From JBNJGB01 sp051747385 (GTDB taxonomy: Bacteria > Myxococcota_A > UBA9042 > PHBI01 > JACKFB01), in contig JBNJGB010000015.1 in the NCBI GenBank assembly GCA_051747385.1, forward strand, positions 62,001 to 126,000: 64,000 nucleotides of DNA. Reading direction: 5' to 3'. The notes under the pieces are model-generated. The model was not told where the DNA came from, ran no database searches, and worked only from the letters and a program-made list of their open reading frames with translations. The translations under genes and the position numbers were made by a program. Positions 36,476 through 46,100 of the stretch are shown piece after piece (position 1 is the stretch's first letter; each line of letters begins with the position of its first letter).

Positions 36476-38311
36476 TCAGAGGGTCTTCAGGTAGGCCACC
36501 AGGTCGGCACGCTCCGAGGCGTCAAACCGGGGCTCCCCGTCGTCGTCGACGAGCCAGTCGTCGTGCCCCCGGTTGGACAGCCCGGGGAGCGTCGTGTCGT
36601 AGCGGGCGTGCGGATCGTCCCTCCAGCCCTCCGGGACCGCGTCGCCGACGGGGAAGCCGACGCAGCCCATGTCGAAGTCGGTCTCCGGGTCGTCGGCGGG
36701 GCCCATCCAGAAGACCTCCGGCCGGTGGGACGCGGGCAGCAGCATGTCGCACAGGGTGGGCACGCTCTGGTTGTGCAGGTAGGGATAACGGGCCCAGATC
36801 CCGTTCAGGGGCGGCGGGACGTAGCCGTCCTGCACCTCCACCACGGTCCCCATCCACTGTGAGATGGCCAGGTCGTTCAGGCGGTCGGTGAAGGCGGCCA
36901 TGCCCTGGGCGCGCTGGGGATCCGTCCCCACGTCCACGACCGGGGTCCGCCGGTGGTATCGCACGCGCGTCGTCGCCAGGAGATCCGCGCGGGTCCGCGT
37001 GTCCGCGTCCGGGGCGTCCCAGCCCTTCTCGTACGTCCCGTGGCAGGGCGTGCAGGTCGCCTCGAACAGATCCTGGCCCCGCTTCGCCGCCTCCAGGTCG
37101 ATGCTCTCCGCGCCGAACCAGTCCGCCCAGCGCGGCGCCGACGTGGCGAACACCGCGGCCGTCAGCTCCTCGACCACGCGCCGGTTGTCCCGGAGCCAGT
37201 CCTCCAGCTCCCGCAGGTCCGTCCCCCGGCCCAGCTCGTTCCACAGGAAGTTCGTGAACACCGGGTTCCCCGACACGATGGAGCCGTCCGACAGCCAGCG
37301 GGTCTTGTACTTGAGCGTCCACCACACGGCCGGCTTGCTGTCGGCCACCATGGCCTCCAGCGGGTTGTCCCTCGGGTGGGCCTCCAGCTCCTCGCTCCGG
37401 GTGGCGTACGGATCCTCCCCGCGCCGCGACAGGCTCAGGGCCACCTGCGCGAGGGACGTGTCCAGCCCGATCACCTGCGGCTCCCGGCTGCCCACGGCCT
37501 CCAGGCTGTCCTGGGAACGCAGGAACATCTCGATCTCGTCGGCGTTCGCGTCCGTGATGTCGGCGAAGACCTCCGGCGTGAGCGTCGGGAAGAAGCTCCG
37601 CGCCAGGTGGAAGAACTCGTTGGCCCGCGCGTGGCGGTTCGTCAGGCCCACGACCGTCCGCCCGAACAGCTCCGCGGTGTGGCACGTGGCGCAGGAAAAC
37701 GACAGGGCCTCGCCCCGCGACGTCTGCACGCGCCCGTGGCCCAGGTAGTCGCCCGGTTCGACGCCCTCCGGCCAGGGCACGCCCGGCATGGCCTCGCCGC
37801 CGTCGGCCTGCGCGAGGCCCAGCCACTCGTACATCTCCACGGTGGTGCCGAACCCGAGCACCCGGCGCGTGAGGTCCTGGATGTCCAGCGTCTCCTCTTC
37901 GGTGGCCTCGGGATCCAGCATCCGCCGCAGCGGCTGCCAGGGCAGGAGCACCCCGGACACGTCGATGGGCCACGCCAGCGTGTGCCCGATCCCCCGGGAG
38001 GCCACCTCCGGCAGCGCCCCCCCGAGCCCGTAGATGTCGGCCCGGTCGCCCCCCTCGGGGATGGTGGCCTCGCGGCTCCAGTCGACGGACAGGCGATCGC
38101 AGAAGCCGTCGCCGTCCGCGTCCAGGCCGTCGTCGCAGCCGGGACCGGCCGGCTCGCAGGTGCCGTCCGGAGCCGCCTCGAAGCCCTCGTCGCACTCCGG
38201 CCGGGTCTCGCCGCCTCCGTCGTCGCAGGCGGCGAGCAGCAGGGCAGCGGCGAGGAACGGCGTGAGCCACCCGGGGGACACACGGGCGCGGAGGGGCGAT
38301 GGCTTCGTCAA
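36476..38311 (-). CDS. Di-haem c-type cytochrome lipoprotein
   Basis: 611-aa exported cytochrome. TTG start at 38311 fixed by GGGAGG at 7 nt. The signal peptide ends LLLAAC, a perfect lipobox, so it is a lipoprotein. A short Cys/Asp segment (CDEGFEAAPDGTCEPAGPGC) precedes the catalytic body. Two haem-c sites: CATCH (Cys207, Cys210, His211) and CTPCH (Cys420, Cys423, His424), the latter within a cytochrome-c domain (AKRGQDLFEATCTPCHGTYE). The C-terminal YVPPPLNGIWARYPYLHNQS, with the following PTLCDML, resembles the end of thiosulfate/peroxidase-like di-haem enzymes (DUF1592/MauG-like group). Probably periplasmic electron transfer or peroxidase activity; substrate not determinable. Confidence 0.85.
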   Translation of the reverse strand: MTKPSPLRARVSPGWLTPFLAAALLLAACDDGGGETRPECDEGFEAAPDGTCEPAGPGCDDGLDADGDGFCDRLSVDWSREATIPEGGDRADIYGLGGALPEVASRGIGHTLAWPIDVSGVLLPWQPLRRMLDPEATEEETLDIQDLTRRVLGFGTTVEMYEWLGLAQADGGEAMPGVPWPEGVEPGDYLGHGRVQTSRGEALSFSCATCHTAELFGRTVVGLTNRHARANEFFHLARSFFPTLTPEVFADITDANADEIEMFLRSQDSLEAVGSREPQVIGLDTSLAQVALSLSRRGEDPYATRSEELEAHPRDNPLEAMVADSKPAVWWTLKYKTRWLSDGSIVSGNPVFTNFLWNELGRGTDLRELEDWLRDNRRVVEELTAAVFATSAPRWADWFGAESIDLEAAKRGQDLFEATCTPCHGTYEKGWDAPDADTRTRADLLATTRVRYHRRTPVVDVGTDPQRAQGMAAFTDRLNDLAISQWMGTVVEVQDGYVPPPLNGIWARYPYLHNQSVPTLCDMLLPASHRPEVFWMGPADDPETDFDMGCVGFPVGDAVPEGWRDDPHARYDTTLPGLSNRGHDDWLVDDDGEPRFDASERADLVAYLKTL

Positions 38312-38398
38312 GGTCGGACCTCCCGGGGCGATACGGGAACGGACATCATGCCGCGTCCCGCCCGGGAGGGCCAGCGTGCCGCGGCGCGCACGAGCCGC

Positions 38399-39223
38399 TC
38401 AGGGCACGTACACCTGGTCGACCAGCACCAGCCGCGGAGGACGGCCCGGCTCCGACACGAAGACGTCCACCGCCCAGACGCCGCGTCCCAGCCCCACCGC
38501 CGTGTGAATCGTCGAGCGGCAGCGGCAGCCCGCGCAGGGCGTCCCGTGGAACGACTCGTACACCGTGACACCGCTCTCCGCGACGCGCGCCCGCGTGTCG
38601 GCCTCCAGGCAGCACGCGTGGTCCACCGCGTGGGTCACCACGGCGCCCGTCCCGTAGGCCGTCAGCCGCACCGGCCTGGGATCGAGGAGCCGTCGCTCCT
38701 CCGTCGGATGGCGCGCCTTCGCCTCGACACCCATGTCCGGGCTCGTCGCGCAGCCCTCGACCCGGGAGGTCACCTCGCCGGGTCCGGTCGGCGGGCGGAC
38801 GGCCGGCTGGAACCGCGGATCCCCGGTCCGTTGCGTGGCGAGGTAGTAGGGCGGATGGCCCCTCGGGCGGGCGGCCTCCTCCGCCTCGTCCGGGTCTACG
38901 CCGCGGACGACGGGCGCGCCCTCCAGGTCCGTGACCGGCGCCCGCCCGGCCGGAGCCTCGGGCGGAGCCACCTGGCGATCCGTGGGCTCGGCACCCCTCT
39001 CGGTGGCCGCCTCGCCGGGGCTCCTCCCGGGCGCCACGCGGTACTCAGACGGCGACGCGCCCTCCGGGGCCGTGGCCTCCCGGCTCGACGGGTCCACGCC
39101 CTGCGCGCCCTCGCGCGTCTGCGCACGGGCCCCGTCGCCCGGGTCCGCGGGGTTCGAGCAGGCGAGCAGCACCCACGCCGCCGCGATCGCGACGGCCGCG
39201 CTCCACGGCCTCCATGTGATCAT
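38399..39223 (-). CDS. Secreted lipoprotein with Cys-rich C-terminal domain
   Basis: 274-aa protein. Start ATG 39223 gives WRPWSAAVAIAAAWVLLACS, a signal peptide with lipobox LLAC. A long Glu/Pro/Ala-rich disordered stretch (about 25-165) follows. The C-terminal ~100 residues form a compact Cys-containing domain: AVDHACCLEADTRARVAESG, VTVYESFHGTPCAGCRCRST, IHTAVGLGRGVWAVDVFV. The CC...C-x2-C-x-C arrangement (five or six Cys) may form disulfides or bind metal. I do not know the family; similar Cys-dense tails are common in myxobacterial surface lipoproteins. Divergent from the radical SAM gene (185-nt gap), downstream of nothing on its own strand. Function unknown. Confidence 0.7.
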   Translation of the reverse strand: MITWRPWSAAVAIAAAWVLLACSNPADPGDGARAQTREGAQGVDPSSREATAPEGASPSEYRVAPGRSPGEAATERGAEPTDRQVAPPEAPAGRAPVTDLEGAPVVRGVDPDEAEEAARPRGHPPYYLATQRTGDPRFQPAVRPPTGPGEVTSRVEGCATSPDMGVEAKARHPTEERRLLDPRPVRLTAYGTGAVVTHAVDHACCLEADTRARVAESGVTVYESFHGTPCAGCRCRSTIHTAVGLGRGVWAVDVFVSEPGRPPRLVLVDQVYVP

Positions 39224-39322
39224 GCTGCAATGGTAGACGGTCCCGGGGCCTGCCCGGAAGACAGCGGCCGCGTGCCCGCCGGGGCAGGCCGGAGGCCCCG
39301 GTCGGCGGTGACTGCTCCTCGA

Positions 39323-39352
39323 TTGACCCGCGGGAAGCGGGGCTTCTAGAGT
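39323..39352 (+). promoter_or_regulatory. Predicted promoter of the radical SAM gene
   Basis: TTGACC (39323-39328), 18-nt spacer, TAGAGT (39347-39352); start point near 39359, a 50-nt leader without an obvious Shine-Dalgarno. Confidence 0.5.
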
Positions 39353-39408
39353 CCGCACCGTAGCCCCTCGTCAGGGGCGCCCACCAGCCCAGGCTCGCCG
39401 CCCCCGCC

Positions 39409-40725
39409 ATGACGCCCGGAACCAACGCCCGCCGCTTCACGCCCTTCATGCCGACCCTCGAACGCGAGGTGGAGGCGGCCCTGGGGCGCCTGCTCGGGAC
39501 GCGCCCGATCCGGTGGCGGGATCACCACGGGCGGTCGTCGGACGATCCCCTCGCCGTGGTCGCCGAGATGCCGGGCGAGGCGGGGCTGGTCCTGCAGCTC
39601 GGCTCTGCGGGTCCGAGGGCCCGGGGGTGGTTCGTGGGGAAGCGGCTGACGCTGTCCTACCGGAAGCACGAGGACGAGGATCCCATGGCGACCCTGGCCG
39701 GCCGCAGCCAGCTCGCGGCCACCCTCCGGTGGGTCCGGCGCGCCGACGCCGACGAGGACGCGGTCGGCCGGCTCGCGGAGGCTCTCGCCGAGCGGCGTCG
39801 CTTCGCCCGGGTCGACGACTGGATGTACCGCGAGGTGAACCCGGGCGAGGCCCTGATCCGCCTGGGGTTCCGCTGCAACCAGAACTGCTGGTTCTGCTGG
39901 CAGGGCCGCGACTGGCCGGAGCCGCCGGCCGGGTGGTACGAGCGCTGGCTCGAGGAGATCGCCCCGCTGGGCTACGAGAAGGTCGGCTTCACGGGCGGGG
40001 AGCCTACGCTCCACCGGGCCCTCCCGGACCTGATCGCCCGGGCCCGCGACCTCGGCATGAAGCCGTGGATCCAGACGAACGCGGTGCTGCTGTCGAAGCC
40101 GAAGGTGCTCCGGCGCCTCGTCGACGCCGGCCTGTGGGCGCTGTTCGTATCATATCACAGCCCCGACCCGGAGACCTCCGACGCCATGACCCGGGCGCGG
40201 GGCACCCACGGGCGGACCGTGGAGGGCGTCCGGGCCGCCCTCGCCGCCGGCCTGGACGTGACGATCAACTGCGTCGTGGAGCGCGCCAACTTCCGCCAGC
40301 TTCCCGACCACGCCGAGGACGTGCTGGCGCAGTTCGCGCGCCCCTTCCCGGACGCCCCGCCCCTGCGCGTCGTCTACTCCCACCCGGCCCCGTACTTCGA
40401 CGCCGAGGACTATCGCCGCGGGGTCGTCCCGTGGCGGGAGGTGGGCCCGTTCCTCGCCGGCGCGGTGGAGCGGCTGTTGTCAGAGGGCCTCGCCGTGGAC
40501 TGCTTCAGCCAGTGCGGCTTCCCCCTGTGCACCCTCCGGGACCGGCCGGGCCTCGTCGAGCGGCTCCTCGCCCACCAGCCCGTGGAGGACGCGTCGGACG
40601 CCGCCCAGGGCCGGGTCTTCGCCGACGCGTGCGGCTCGTGCGACCTCCGCTCGCGCTGTCCGGGCCTGCGGCGCGACTACGTCGAGGCGACCGGCGACTG
40701 GACCGTCCGCCCGTTCGGGCACTGA
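39409..40725 (+). CDS. Radical SAM protein with C-terminal Cys cluster
   Basis: 438-aa radical S-adenosylmethionine enzyme. The 4Fe-4S motif CNQNCWFC places Cys at 156, 160 and 163 (CxxxCxxC). The following core is canonical: GYEKVGFTGGEPTLHRALPD, WIQTNAVLLSKPKVLRRLVD, and a strand motif ALFVSYHSPDPETSDAMTRA. An extra ~140-residue N-terminal domain (RWRDHHGRSSDDPLAVVAEM) and a C-terminal SPASM-like Cys cluster (CFSQCGFPLC, then CGSCDLRSRCPG) suggest an auxiliary cluster and a peptide or macromolecular substrate. No obvious precursor peptide is adjacent; the divergent Cys-rich lipoprotein is the nearest candidate partner. ATG 39409 start chosen; no better start upstream. Confidence 0.88.
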   Translation: MTPGTNARRFTPFMPTLEREVEAALGRLLGTRPIRWRDHHGRSSDDPLAVVAEMPGEAGLVLQLGSAGPRARGWFVGKRLTLSYRKHEDEDPMATLAGRSQLAATLRWVRRADADEDAVGRLAEALAERRRFARVDDWMYREVNPGEALIRLGFRCNQNCWFCWQGRDWPEPPAGWYERWLEEIAPLGYEKVGFTGGEPTLHRALPDLIARARDLGMKPWIQTNAVLLSKPKVLRRLVDAGLWALFVSYHSPDPETSDAMTRARGTHGRTVEGVRAALAAGLDVTINCVVERANFRQLPDHAEDVLAQFARPFPDAPPLRVVYSHPAPYFDAEDYRRGVVPWREVGPFLAGAVERLLSEGLAVDCFSQCGFPLCTLRDRPGLVERLLAHQPVEDASDAAQGRVFADACGSCDLRSRCPGLRRDYVEATGDWTVRPFGH

Positions 40726-40780
40726 GCCCGTCGCCTCCGGGTCGGCATGACGAGGCGGCGCGCCGGACATACGCCGGACG

Positions 40781-41485
40781 CTACCCGTCCCCCTCGGGGG
40801 TCACGAGGCTCGAGATCTCGTCGCGGAGGCGGCGGGCGTGCTCGAAGAGGTCGCGGTCGGCCACGGGGCCGTCGCCCTCCTCGATCTCGGCGAGGGCCTT
40901 CTCGAGGGCGCTCAGGGCCCGCGCGAGGTGCTTGCGGGGGTTGGGCGGCTTCTTCTCGCGCAGGTGCTCCGGGATCGCCTCCTTGAACTCCCGGCGGAGC
41001 TGGTAGGGGGAGCGCTCGCCGCGGAGCGCGGCCTGCTTCAGCTCCTCGTAGGTGTCGCGGGGGATGCGCTCCTGCTCGTACTCCCGGTAGCCCTTCGCGA
41101 GCTGGCCGACGGTGTCGATGTCGGGGATCGGTCGCCGTGGCGGGGGTGGGGGCACCTCCTCGTCTCCCTCGGGCGCGGGCGTGGCAGGCGGCTCGAGGAG
41201 CTGGGGCGCCTCGCGGGACAGCCAGGCGAAGCCGTCGCGGAGCTTCCCGATCTCGGCCTTGCCGAGCTGGAGCTCGCTCCTGCAGTAGGTGTCGAGGCTC
41301 GCGTAGTCCCAGTCCTTCCAGAGGCGCTCCCGCGCGATCTCCTCCAGCTCGGCGGCCAGGTCGATCCAGCTGCCCTTGAAGTCCAGGGCGGCGCCGAGGG
41401 CGCGCCGGCGCGGCGAGTCCTCCTCCACGGTGCTCAGCAGGCGCGAGATGCGCTCGGTGGGGCTGAGCTGCTCCTGATCGTCCAC
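40781..41485 (-). CDS. Uncharacterised 234-aa helical protein
   Basis: Not recognised. GTG start at 41485 is fixed by GGAGG 4 nt upstream. Soluble, charged, alpha-helical, in two parts separated by a Pro-rich linker (PPPPPRRPIPDIDTVG). The N-terminal part has ALGAALDFKGSWIDLAAELE and ASLDTYCRSELQLGKAEIGK. The C-terminal part has HLARALSALEKALAEIEEGD, probably a short coiled coil. The helix around LDTYCRSELQLGKAEIGKLR reads like a small DNA- or partner-binding helical module seen in myxobacterial regulators, but this is only an impression. Convergent with the radical SAM gene (55 nt) and 90 nt downstream of the acyl-CoA dehydrogenase gene on the same strand. Confidence 0.65.
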   Translation of the reverse strand: MDDQEQLSPTERISRLLSTVEEDSPRRRALGAALDFKGSWIDLAAELEEIARERLWKDWDYASLDTYCRSELQLGKAEIGKLRDGFAWLSREAPQLLEPPATPAPEGDEEVPPPPPRRPIPDIDTVGQLAKGYREYEQERIPRDTYEELKQAALRGERSPYQLRREFKEAIPEHLREKKPPNPRKHLARALSALEKALAEIEEGDGPVADRDLFEHARRLRDEISSLVTPEGDG

Positions 41486-41575
41486 GTGTCCTCCCCTGCG
41501 ATGGCGGGCGCCCGGCATAGCCGGGGCGGGCAGGGGACGCAACTCAAACCCTCGGCGTCTCGCGAGAGCTGCGGG

Positions 41576-42820
41576 TCAGCCGTAGTCCTTCTCGTCCACG
41601 GCGTCGGCCTCGGCGGCGTCCGGCTCGGGATCGCGGGTGGCGCGCTTGCCGCGGCTCGTCTCGTACTCGGCGTACCACTCGCTGGCGGTGATGGCGGACA
41701 TGATCTCGTTCGTGCCGGTCCAGATGCTCGCCAGGCGCAGGTCGCGGTGGATGCGCTCGACGGGGTAGACGTTCGTGTAGCCGATACCGCCCATCACCTG
41801 CATGGCGTTGTGCGCGACCTTCTGGCAGCTCTCGGTGACGAACTTCTTCGTCTCGCTGATGAGGCGCCGCGTCCTCGCCGTGGGCAGCCCCCGGTCCACG
41901 GCCACCGCGGTCGTGTGGACCATGGAGCGGGAGGCGTCGAGGAGCATGGAGGCCTCGGCGACCTGGAAGCTCACGCCCTGGAACCGGTTGACGGGGCGGC
42001 CGAACGCCTTGCGCCGCGAGGTGTAGTGGGTGGCGACCTCCAGGGCGGGGCGGGCCGCGCCGATGGTCATGGCGGCGGTGCCCAGGCGCTCGGGGATCAT
42101 CATGGTGTCGAAGACGGCCACGCCCCGGTGGAGCTGCCCGAGGACGTTGTCCTTCGGGACCTTCACGTCCTTGAAGACGACGCGCGCCGTGCCGCCGCCC
42201 CGACAGCCCATGAGGCCATAGATGTACGGCGTCTCCACGCCCTCCGTGCGGTCCACGAGGAAGGCGGTGATGCCGTAGTGCGGGTCGTCGCTCTCCGCGG
42301 TGCGGGCGTAGACCAGGAAGTAGTCGGCCTCGGTGCCGCCGACGATGAAGCGCTTCTGGCCGTTGAGGACGAAGTGATCCCCCTTGTCCTCGGCCGTGGT
42401 GGCGGCCCCGAAGAAGTCGGAGCCGCCGCGGGGCTCGGTCAGGCACTCGGCGGCGAAGATCTCGCCGGCCAGGAGCGGCTTCACGTAGCGCGCCTTCTGA
42501 TCGTCCGTGCCGTGGAGGATGACGGCGTCGCACACCAGCTCGGCGCCGACGCCGAAGACGCACGCGAAGATGTAGCCGAGGGTGCCGACCTCCTCCATGA
42601 CCATCGCGGTGGTCGCCCAGTCCATGTCGCGGCCGCCCCACTCCCTCGGGTAGCGGCAGCCCATCAGGTTGCGGCGGCCCGCCTCGCGCAGGAACTCCGT
42701 GGGGAACTGCACCTTCTCCGCGTCCATGTCGAGGATGAGCTGGCGCGGGATGGAGCGGACCAGGTCGCGGACCTCGTCGCGGAGGCTGCGCTGGGCGTCG
42801 TCGAGGAGGAAGTCGTACAT
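41576..42820 (-). CDS. Acyl-CoA dehydrogenase family protein
   Basis: 414-aa flavoprotein oxidising an acyl-CoA to the 2-enoyl-CoA, passing electrons to ETF. N-terminal helical domain (MYDFLLDDAQRSLRDEVRDL), middle beta domain (AECLTEPRGGSDFFGAATTA, FVLNGQKRFIVGGTEADYFL), C-terminal helical domain (AFGRPVNRFQGVSFQVAEAS, NAMQVMGGIGYTNVYPVERI, RDLRLASIWTGTNEIM). The MCAD-type catalytic Glu is replaced (TGT where EGT is usual). Glu244 in the helix-G motif IPERLG matches the position of the catalytic base in isovaleryl-CoA dehydrogenase, so the enzyme is probably active on branched or long acyl chains. Start ATG 42820 follows GGGAG. A Lys/Asp-rich tail follows the domain. Confidence 0.93.
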   Translation of the reverse strand: MYDFLLDDAQRSLRDEVRDLVRSIPRQLILDMDAEKVQFPTEFLREAGRRNLMGCRYPREWGGRDMDWATTAMVMEEVGTLGYIFACVFGVGAELVCDAVILHGTDDQKARYVKPLLAGEIFAAECLTEPRGGSDFFGAATTAEDKGDHFVLNGQKRFIVGGTEADYFLVYARTAESDDPHYGITAFLVDRTEGVETPYIYGLMGCRGGGTARVVFKDVKVPKDNVLGQLHRGVAVFDTMMIPERLGTAAMTIGAARPALEVATHYTSRRKAFGRPVNRFQGVSFQVAEASMLLDASRSMVHTTAVAVDRGLPTARTRRLISETKKFVTESCQKVAHNAMQVMGGIGYTNVYPVERIHRDLRLASIWTGTNEIMSAITASEWYAEYETSRGKRATRDPEPDAAEADAVDEKDYG

Positions 42821-43138
42821 GGGGGAGGCTCCCTTTCGGGGCCCCGTGGCCGGCCCATCCGACGCGTCGGGGCCTGACGGGACGGCCATAACACACGCGC
42901 GCCGGGCTGGCAGCCTCCGCCTGACGCTCGTGCGCCTGTGCGAAGGGCGCGGCCCCCGGGTCGAGGGCGGTGGTCGTGGGCCGCTCGACCCCGCGCCCAC
43001 GGGCCGGTCACGCGTCGGGAATCAAGCCGCGGAGCGGTCTGCTTGAAAGGGGGCCGCCGCTTCGTAGAATGGCCCCCGGGGTCAGAGAGGCCGTGCGCGC
43101 GAGAATCGCGCCGCGGAACTCTCCCAGGGGGTCGCATC
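42821..43138. other. 318-bp divergent gap between the acyl-CoA dehydrogenase and the giant surface-protein gene
   Basis: Contains the predicted promoter of the giant gene at 43043-43070 and, presumably, that of the dehydrogenase. No further gene is evident; the open frame continuing upstream of 43139 has no protein-like sequence. Confidence 0.6.
43043..43070 (+). promoter_or_regulatory. Strong predicted promoter of the giant surface-protein gene
   Basis: TTGAAA (43043-43048), 16-nt spacer, TAGAAT (43065-43070), giving a start point near 43077 and a ~60-nt leader with AGGGGG before the GTG. Confidence 0.55.
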
Positions 43139-46100
43139 GTGAAGCATCGTGCAAGTCTGTTCGTCTGCGCCGCGCTCGTGCTCGGGGGAATGTCCGCGGC
43201 CGCCGCGCAGACCGTCTCCCTGACGGACGCGCCGGACCCGGTGGATCGCGACTCGCAGGTCGTCTACTCGGCGGAGTTCGACGCCTCGGCGTGTGGCGGT
43301 GCCACCCAGACCGGCAGCCTCACGTTCACCCCGCCGCTCGGCATCGAGCCGGCCTCCATGCCGGGCGCCTGCGCCTGGGACGGAGGGCCGGCGCACGTGA
43401 CCTGCGATCCCGCCGCGGCGGACACCTACGACTTCGCGGTGGACACCCCGACGGGGGAGGGCGACGAGCAGACCCTGAGCGCCGAGGCGACCCTCGACTG
43501 CGCCGACGACGCGGCGTCCGCGAGCGACTCCGAGTCCACGACCCTGAACGCCTGCACGGCCGCGACGTGCGACGGGTCGTGCGGCACGATCTCCGACGGC
43601 TGCGGCGGGACTCTCGACTGCGGGCCCTGCTACGACCTGCACGTCACCAACGCCGGATCTCCCTCGCCGGTGGTGGCCGGGCGCAGCGTGACGTTCGTGG
43701 TGGACGTGACCAACGAGGGCGCCGAGGACGCTCCCGGCGTCGTCTTGAGCGCCTCCATGCCCGGCAATGCGACCTTCGTGGCCGGAGACTCGAGCGGAGA
43801 CTGCTCGGAGGTCGGCTCCCAGATCATCTGCACGCTCGGGACCGTGGCCGTAGGCGGCACGAAGTCCGCCAGCCTGGCCTTCGACGTCCCCAGCGACACC
43901 GAGGCCGGGGACACGGTCGAGGTGACGGCGAGCGCGTCGGGCGGGGACGGCGCCGACACGGATCCGGGCGACGACTCGGCCACGGAGTCGGTCACCGTGG
44001 CCCGCCGGAGCGACCTGGTCATCTCGGTGGTCGACTCCCCCGACCCCGCCACCGCCGGCGCCGAGGTCGACTACACCATCGACCTCATCAACATCGGGCC
44101 CTCGGAAGCGGCCGACACCACCATCACCTTCACCCCGCAGGACAGCGCCCACGTGAGCGCGCCGGCGGGCTGCACGGAGTCGGGCTCCGACTGGACCTGC
44201 CAGGTGGGCGTCCTCGCTGTCGGAGGCTCCACGCAGGTCGTCTTCACCCGGCGCGTGGACCAGGACGTGCCCGACGGCGGGCAGATCCAGGCGACGGCCA
44301 GCGCCTCCAGCGACAGCCAGGAGGACGTCGTCGGGGACGAGTCCGAGACCGAGGTCACCGACGTGGTGGCCAGCGCCGACCTGTCCGTCGCGGTGGTCGA
44401 CACGCCCGATCCCGTCCTGCCGGGTCAGACCCTGACCTTCGAGGCCACGGTCACCAACCTGGGGCCGTCCCGGGCCGCCGCCGTGGAGATCCAGCTCGCT
44501 CCGGACCCGGACGTCACGGTGGACCCGGGCGCGCTCCCGGGCGGGTGCATCCTCGACGCGGGGTACGTGGTCTGCACGCTCGGAGATCTGGACGCCCTCG
44601 GCACGGCGCAGGTCCTGGTGCCCGTGGGCGTGGACGCCGGCGTGAGCGGCAGCCTCTCCACGGACGTGAACGCAAACAGCGCGACCACGGACCCGGACTC
44701 CGGCAACGACGTCGAGACCGAGGCCACGACCATCAACCAGCCGCCCGACGCCGTGCCCGACGTCCTGCCGGGCACCGAGGACGTGGACGAGGACTTCTCC
44801 GGGACGGACCTGCTGGAAAACGACAGCGACCCGGACGACACGCCCACGGTCCAGAGCGTCGGCACGCCCAGCGTCGGGAGCATCGTCGGCCACGGAGACG
44901 GGACGTGGACCTGGCAGGCTCCCGAGCACTTCAACGGCGACGTCACCTTCGACTACACCATCACGGACGGGCGTGGCGGCACGGACACGGCCCAGGTCAC
45001 CATCGAGGTGGCGCCGGTCAACGACCCCCCGACGGCCGTCGACGACGACGCCGGGCACACGGACGAGGACACGGACCTCGTCGTGGCCGTGGCGGACCTG
45101 ATGGCCAACGACACGGATCCGGACCTGGCCGACGACACGCCCGACACCCTGTCCTTCGTGAGCGTCCAGGGCGGCACCCACGGCGCCGTGAGCGACAACG
45201 GCGACGACACGGTCACCTTCTCGCCCGACCCGGACTACCACGGCGCCGCCTCGTTCACCTACACCATCGAGGACGGCGAGGGCGTGGAGTCGACGGGCTC
45301 CGTGTCGCTCTTCGTGGACGAGGTGAACGACGACCCGGTGGCGGACGACGACACCGCGGGCACCTACCAGGACGCCCCCGTGTCCATCCCCGTGATCGAG
45401 GGGGACACGGACGTGGACACGGCCACGGTCGGCGACGACCTCGTGGTGCAGAGCGTCACCGACCCGGCGAACGGCGAGGTGACCATCGACGCGGACGCCA
45501 AGAGCGTCACCTACACCCGCACCGGCGCCTTCCACGGCGACGACACGTTCACCTACACCGTCAGCGATGGTCGCGGCGGCACGGACACCGCCCAGGTGAC
45601 CGTCACGGTCCGCGCGTGCGGGGACGGCCTCCTCCAGGAGGGCGACGGGGAGGAGTGCGACGACGGGGGCACGACCTCCGGCGACGGCTGCACCTCCACC
45701 TGCCTCCTCGAGAGCGGCTGGACGTGTGTCGGGACGGCGCCGACGTCCTGCGAGGCCACCTGCGGCACCGCCTTCGGGTTCGACGCGGGGGACCAGGACT
45801 GGGATGTCGCCGGCGGGCCGGGTGCGTTCCAGTACGGGGTGAGCGCGTTCGGCGGCGGCCCCGGCTTCGAGACGGTGCTCGACGGGGACCTCCCCTCCGC
45901 CGCCGTGGACACGCGGATCCAGCGTCGGGTGGCCATCCCCGCCGTCGCCGACGCGCCCGCGCCGGCCGTCTTCGTAGACTATCGCCTCGAGGGCGACCAG
46001 GCCTTCGACTGCATGCAGGTCCACGTGACCGCGGACGGCAACCCGTCCGCCGGGACCCTGGCGTTCGAGCGCTGCGTGAACACCGCGGGCGTCGAGACGG

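Noticed and set aside
41690..41720. Acyl-CoA dehydrogenase judged inactive because the EGT glutamate is missing
   Set aside because: Glu244 in the IPERLG helix matches the alternative base position used by isovaleryl-CoA dehydrogenase, so loss of activity is not supported.
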